Assembly: GCA_963788325.1 (NCBI GenBank)
Contig: CAWBGJ010000001.1
Span: 124,001 to 188,000 of the forward strand
Source: Prado023 sp963788325
GTDB taxonomy: Bacteria > Actinomycetota > Actinomycetes > S36-B12 > CAIYMF01
Direction: 5' to 3'
Length of the DNA stretch: 64,000 nt
In this document: one piece after another, positions 63,290-64,000 of the stretch
Numbering within the stretch: position 1 is the first letter of the stretch
How the letters are laid out: every line of letters starts with the position of its first letter
Notes under the pieces: generated by a model
The model's input: only the letters and a program-made list of their open reading frames with translations
What the model was told of the DNA's origin: nothing
The model's database searches: none
Position numbers and translations under genes: made by a program

Positions 63290-63634
63290 TCAGGCGACCG
63301 GCGAGCGCAGGATGTTCACTCGCGACACGTCGCTGCGGGCGGGCGCCAGCGCAGGCGTGGAGGTGGCAGTCACCTTCGTGGCGCCCGCCCCCAAATAGTT
63401 GTCCAGCGGGGCCCGGCCGGTGACCTTTCCGGTGCTCGCGTCACCCACCACCTCCCATGCGGTCACCACGACGCGCCCCGCACAGCCAGCCTGGAAGTTG
63501 ATCCCGTCGATGTATCCACCGTTGACGAACCGGAAGGTCTGGGGGGTTCCTCTCGAGACGGCGGCCCGCGCAACTGCGGGCCATAGCCGGAACCTACGGC
63601 CGCTGGGCAGGGCGGCGCCCCCGGCGCGCACCAT
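63290..63634 (-). CDS. Hypothetical small protein, possibly frameshifted at its N-terminus
   Basis: The last 85 residues read like a real protein (RFVNGGYIDGINFQAGCAG, TAWEVVGDASTGKVTG, APLDNYLGAG) but no family is recognised. The first 30 residues of this frame look random. One frame over, TAGGTT lies six bases before an ATG at 63584 (the local leaderless pattern), and a CCCCCC run at about 63541-63546 could join the two frames if one C were extra. The true start is therefore uncertain; it may be a short protein of about 100 residues or a remnant. Confidence 0.4.
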   Translation of the reverse strand: MVRAGGAALPSGRRFRLWPAVARAAVSRGTPQTFRFVNGGYIDGINFQAGCAGRVVVTAWEVVGDASTGKVTGRAPLDNYLGAGATKVTATSTPALAPARSDVSRVNILRSPVA

Positions 63635-63763
63635 GCCCCGGCTAAGGCCCCCACATGCCGATGCGGCGGCTCAGCCGCTCGCTGCGCGCCGAGGCGGCGG
63701 GTGATCTGGATGGGGCCAGGTTCCGTGCCCGATCCAGCAGGCAGGACGGCTCGGCGCTCCGGA

Positions 63764-64000
63764 TCAGAGCCGCGCGAGGAACGCGGAGCGGTCGACCACC
63801 GCCCGCACCACGTGGGCGGTGGCGATCACCACGGGCCCGTCCTGGCCCGCGAGCGCCGGGGCTGGGAGCTCGCGGGCCACGACCTCGAACCCCAGCCCGC
63901 GGTCCTGCTCCTCGACGTGCGTGACCTCGACGGCCACCAGCGCCCCCACTCCCGAGGCACGCCGATGGCGCATGGACACCTCCACCCCGACGCTGGTGCT
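63764..64000 (-). CDS. FlK-like hotdog thioesterase (5' end outside window)
   Basis: The last 78 residues are in the window. They read VGVEVSMRHRRASGVGALVAVEV...GFEVVAREL...ATAHVVRAVVDRSAFLARL, which is the C-terminal pattern of fluoroacetyl-CoA-thioesterase-like (FlK) hotdog proteins: a TVGxxVxxxHxxAxPVG-type strand, a long strand, and a final VDRxxFLxRL. These split small acyl-CoA thioesters. The start lies beyond position 64000 on the right, so length and substrate cannot be judged. Confidence 0.65.
   Translation of the reverse strand, partial: STSVGVEVSMRHRRASGVGALVAVEVTHVEEQDRGLGFEVVARELPAPALAGQDGPVVIATAHVVRAVVDRSAFLARL

Overview
The window is a 64-kb piece of a very GC-rich chromosome from an actinobacterium (Actinomycetota, class Actinomycetia). 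The evidence is the lineage-typical order argS-lysA-hom-thrC-thrB-rho-rpmE-prfA, a WhiB1-type iron-sulfur protein, a PdtaS-type histidine kinase, an RsbW/SigF pair, the fused KGD-type 2-oxoglutarate dehydrogenase with its small DUF6104 neighbour, and a nickel superoxide dismutase. GTG starts, ATGA/GTGA stop-start overlaps and apparently leaderless transcripts are frequent. I cannot name a genus. I see no insertion sequence, prophage, CRISPR array or rRNA; this is mostly core chromosome.

Layout. 0-1.7 kb: end of a heme-related pair (HemY-type oxidase, and a radical SAM/SPASM protein with a His-Pro-Gly-Gly repeat). 1.8-14.6 kb: translation, termination and Asp-family amino-acid genes on the minus strand (prfA, rpmE, an MFS exporter, rho with a large repetitive disordered insert, thrB, thrC, hom, lysA, a BrkB-type membrane protein, argS). 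14.7-20.2 kb: tRNA-Arg(CCG), a formate/nitrite-type channel, an M20 dipeptidase, a membrane-anchored degenerate trypsin-like protein and nagA. 20.2-22.8 kb: a convergent intergenic array of four related 24-bp repeats, then an unassigned two-gene module (DUF3696-like AAA ATPase plus a 369-aa partner with an HDR motif), the best candidate here for an undescribed system. 22.8-30.2 kb: CoA-disulfide-reductase/rhodanese fusion behind a CstR/CsoR-like operator, a membrane protein, a SulP transporter, a two-domain PPK2 kinase and a glycerophosphotransferase-like enzyme. 30.2-37.6 kb: assimilatory sulfate reduction operon with overlapping genes: sir, a zinc-ribbon mini-protein, cysH, cysD, cysN (frameshifted), cysG, cbiX. 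37.8-49.6 kb: oligopeptidase B, a complete dipeptide-type ABC transporter, a PatB/MalY C-S lyase, an S58 aminopeptidase and a histone-deacetylase-like hydrolase (frameshifted). 49.7-53.8 kb: DUF6104 gene and kgd (two frameshifts). 53.9-64 kb: quinone oxidoreductase, a decayed gene, sodX/sodN plus an acetyltransferase, an anti-sigma/sigma pair, a diacylglycerol-kinase-like enzyme, whiB1, pdtaS, a SIS-domain protein and the end of an FlK-like thioesterase.

How it fits together. Sulfur handling recurs: import (SulP), reduction to sulfide with siroheme supply (sir operon), persulfide/CoA-disulfide handling under a likely CstR operator, and a possible route that imports sulfur-containing peptides and cleaves them with an aminopeptidase and a C-S lyase. 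Stress control is concentrated at the right end (SodN, SigF, WhiB1, PdtaS). Several families of short non-coding repeats sit between genes, and one lies in frame inside cysG. Five single-base indels disrupt cysN, the HDAC-like gene and kgd. Because kgd and cysN are normally important and every fragment keeps its family motifs, sequencing or assembly error is the simplest explanation, but this cannot be decided from the sequence alone.
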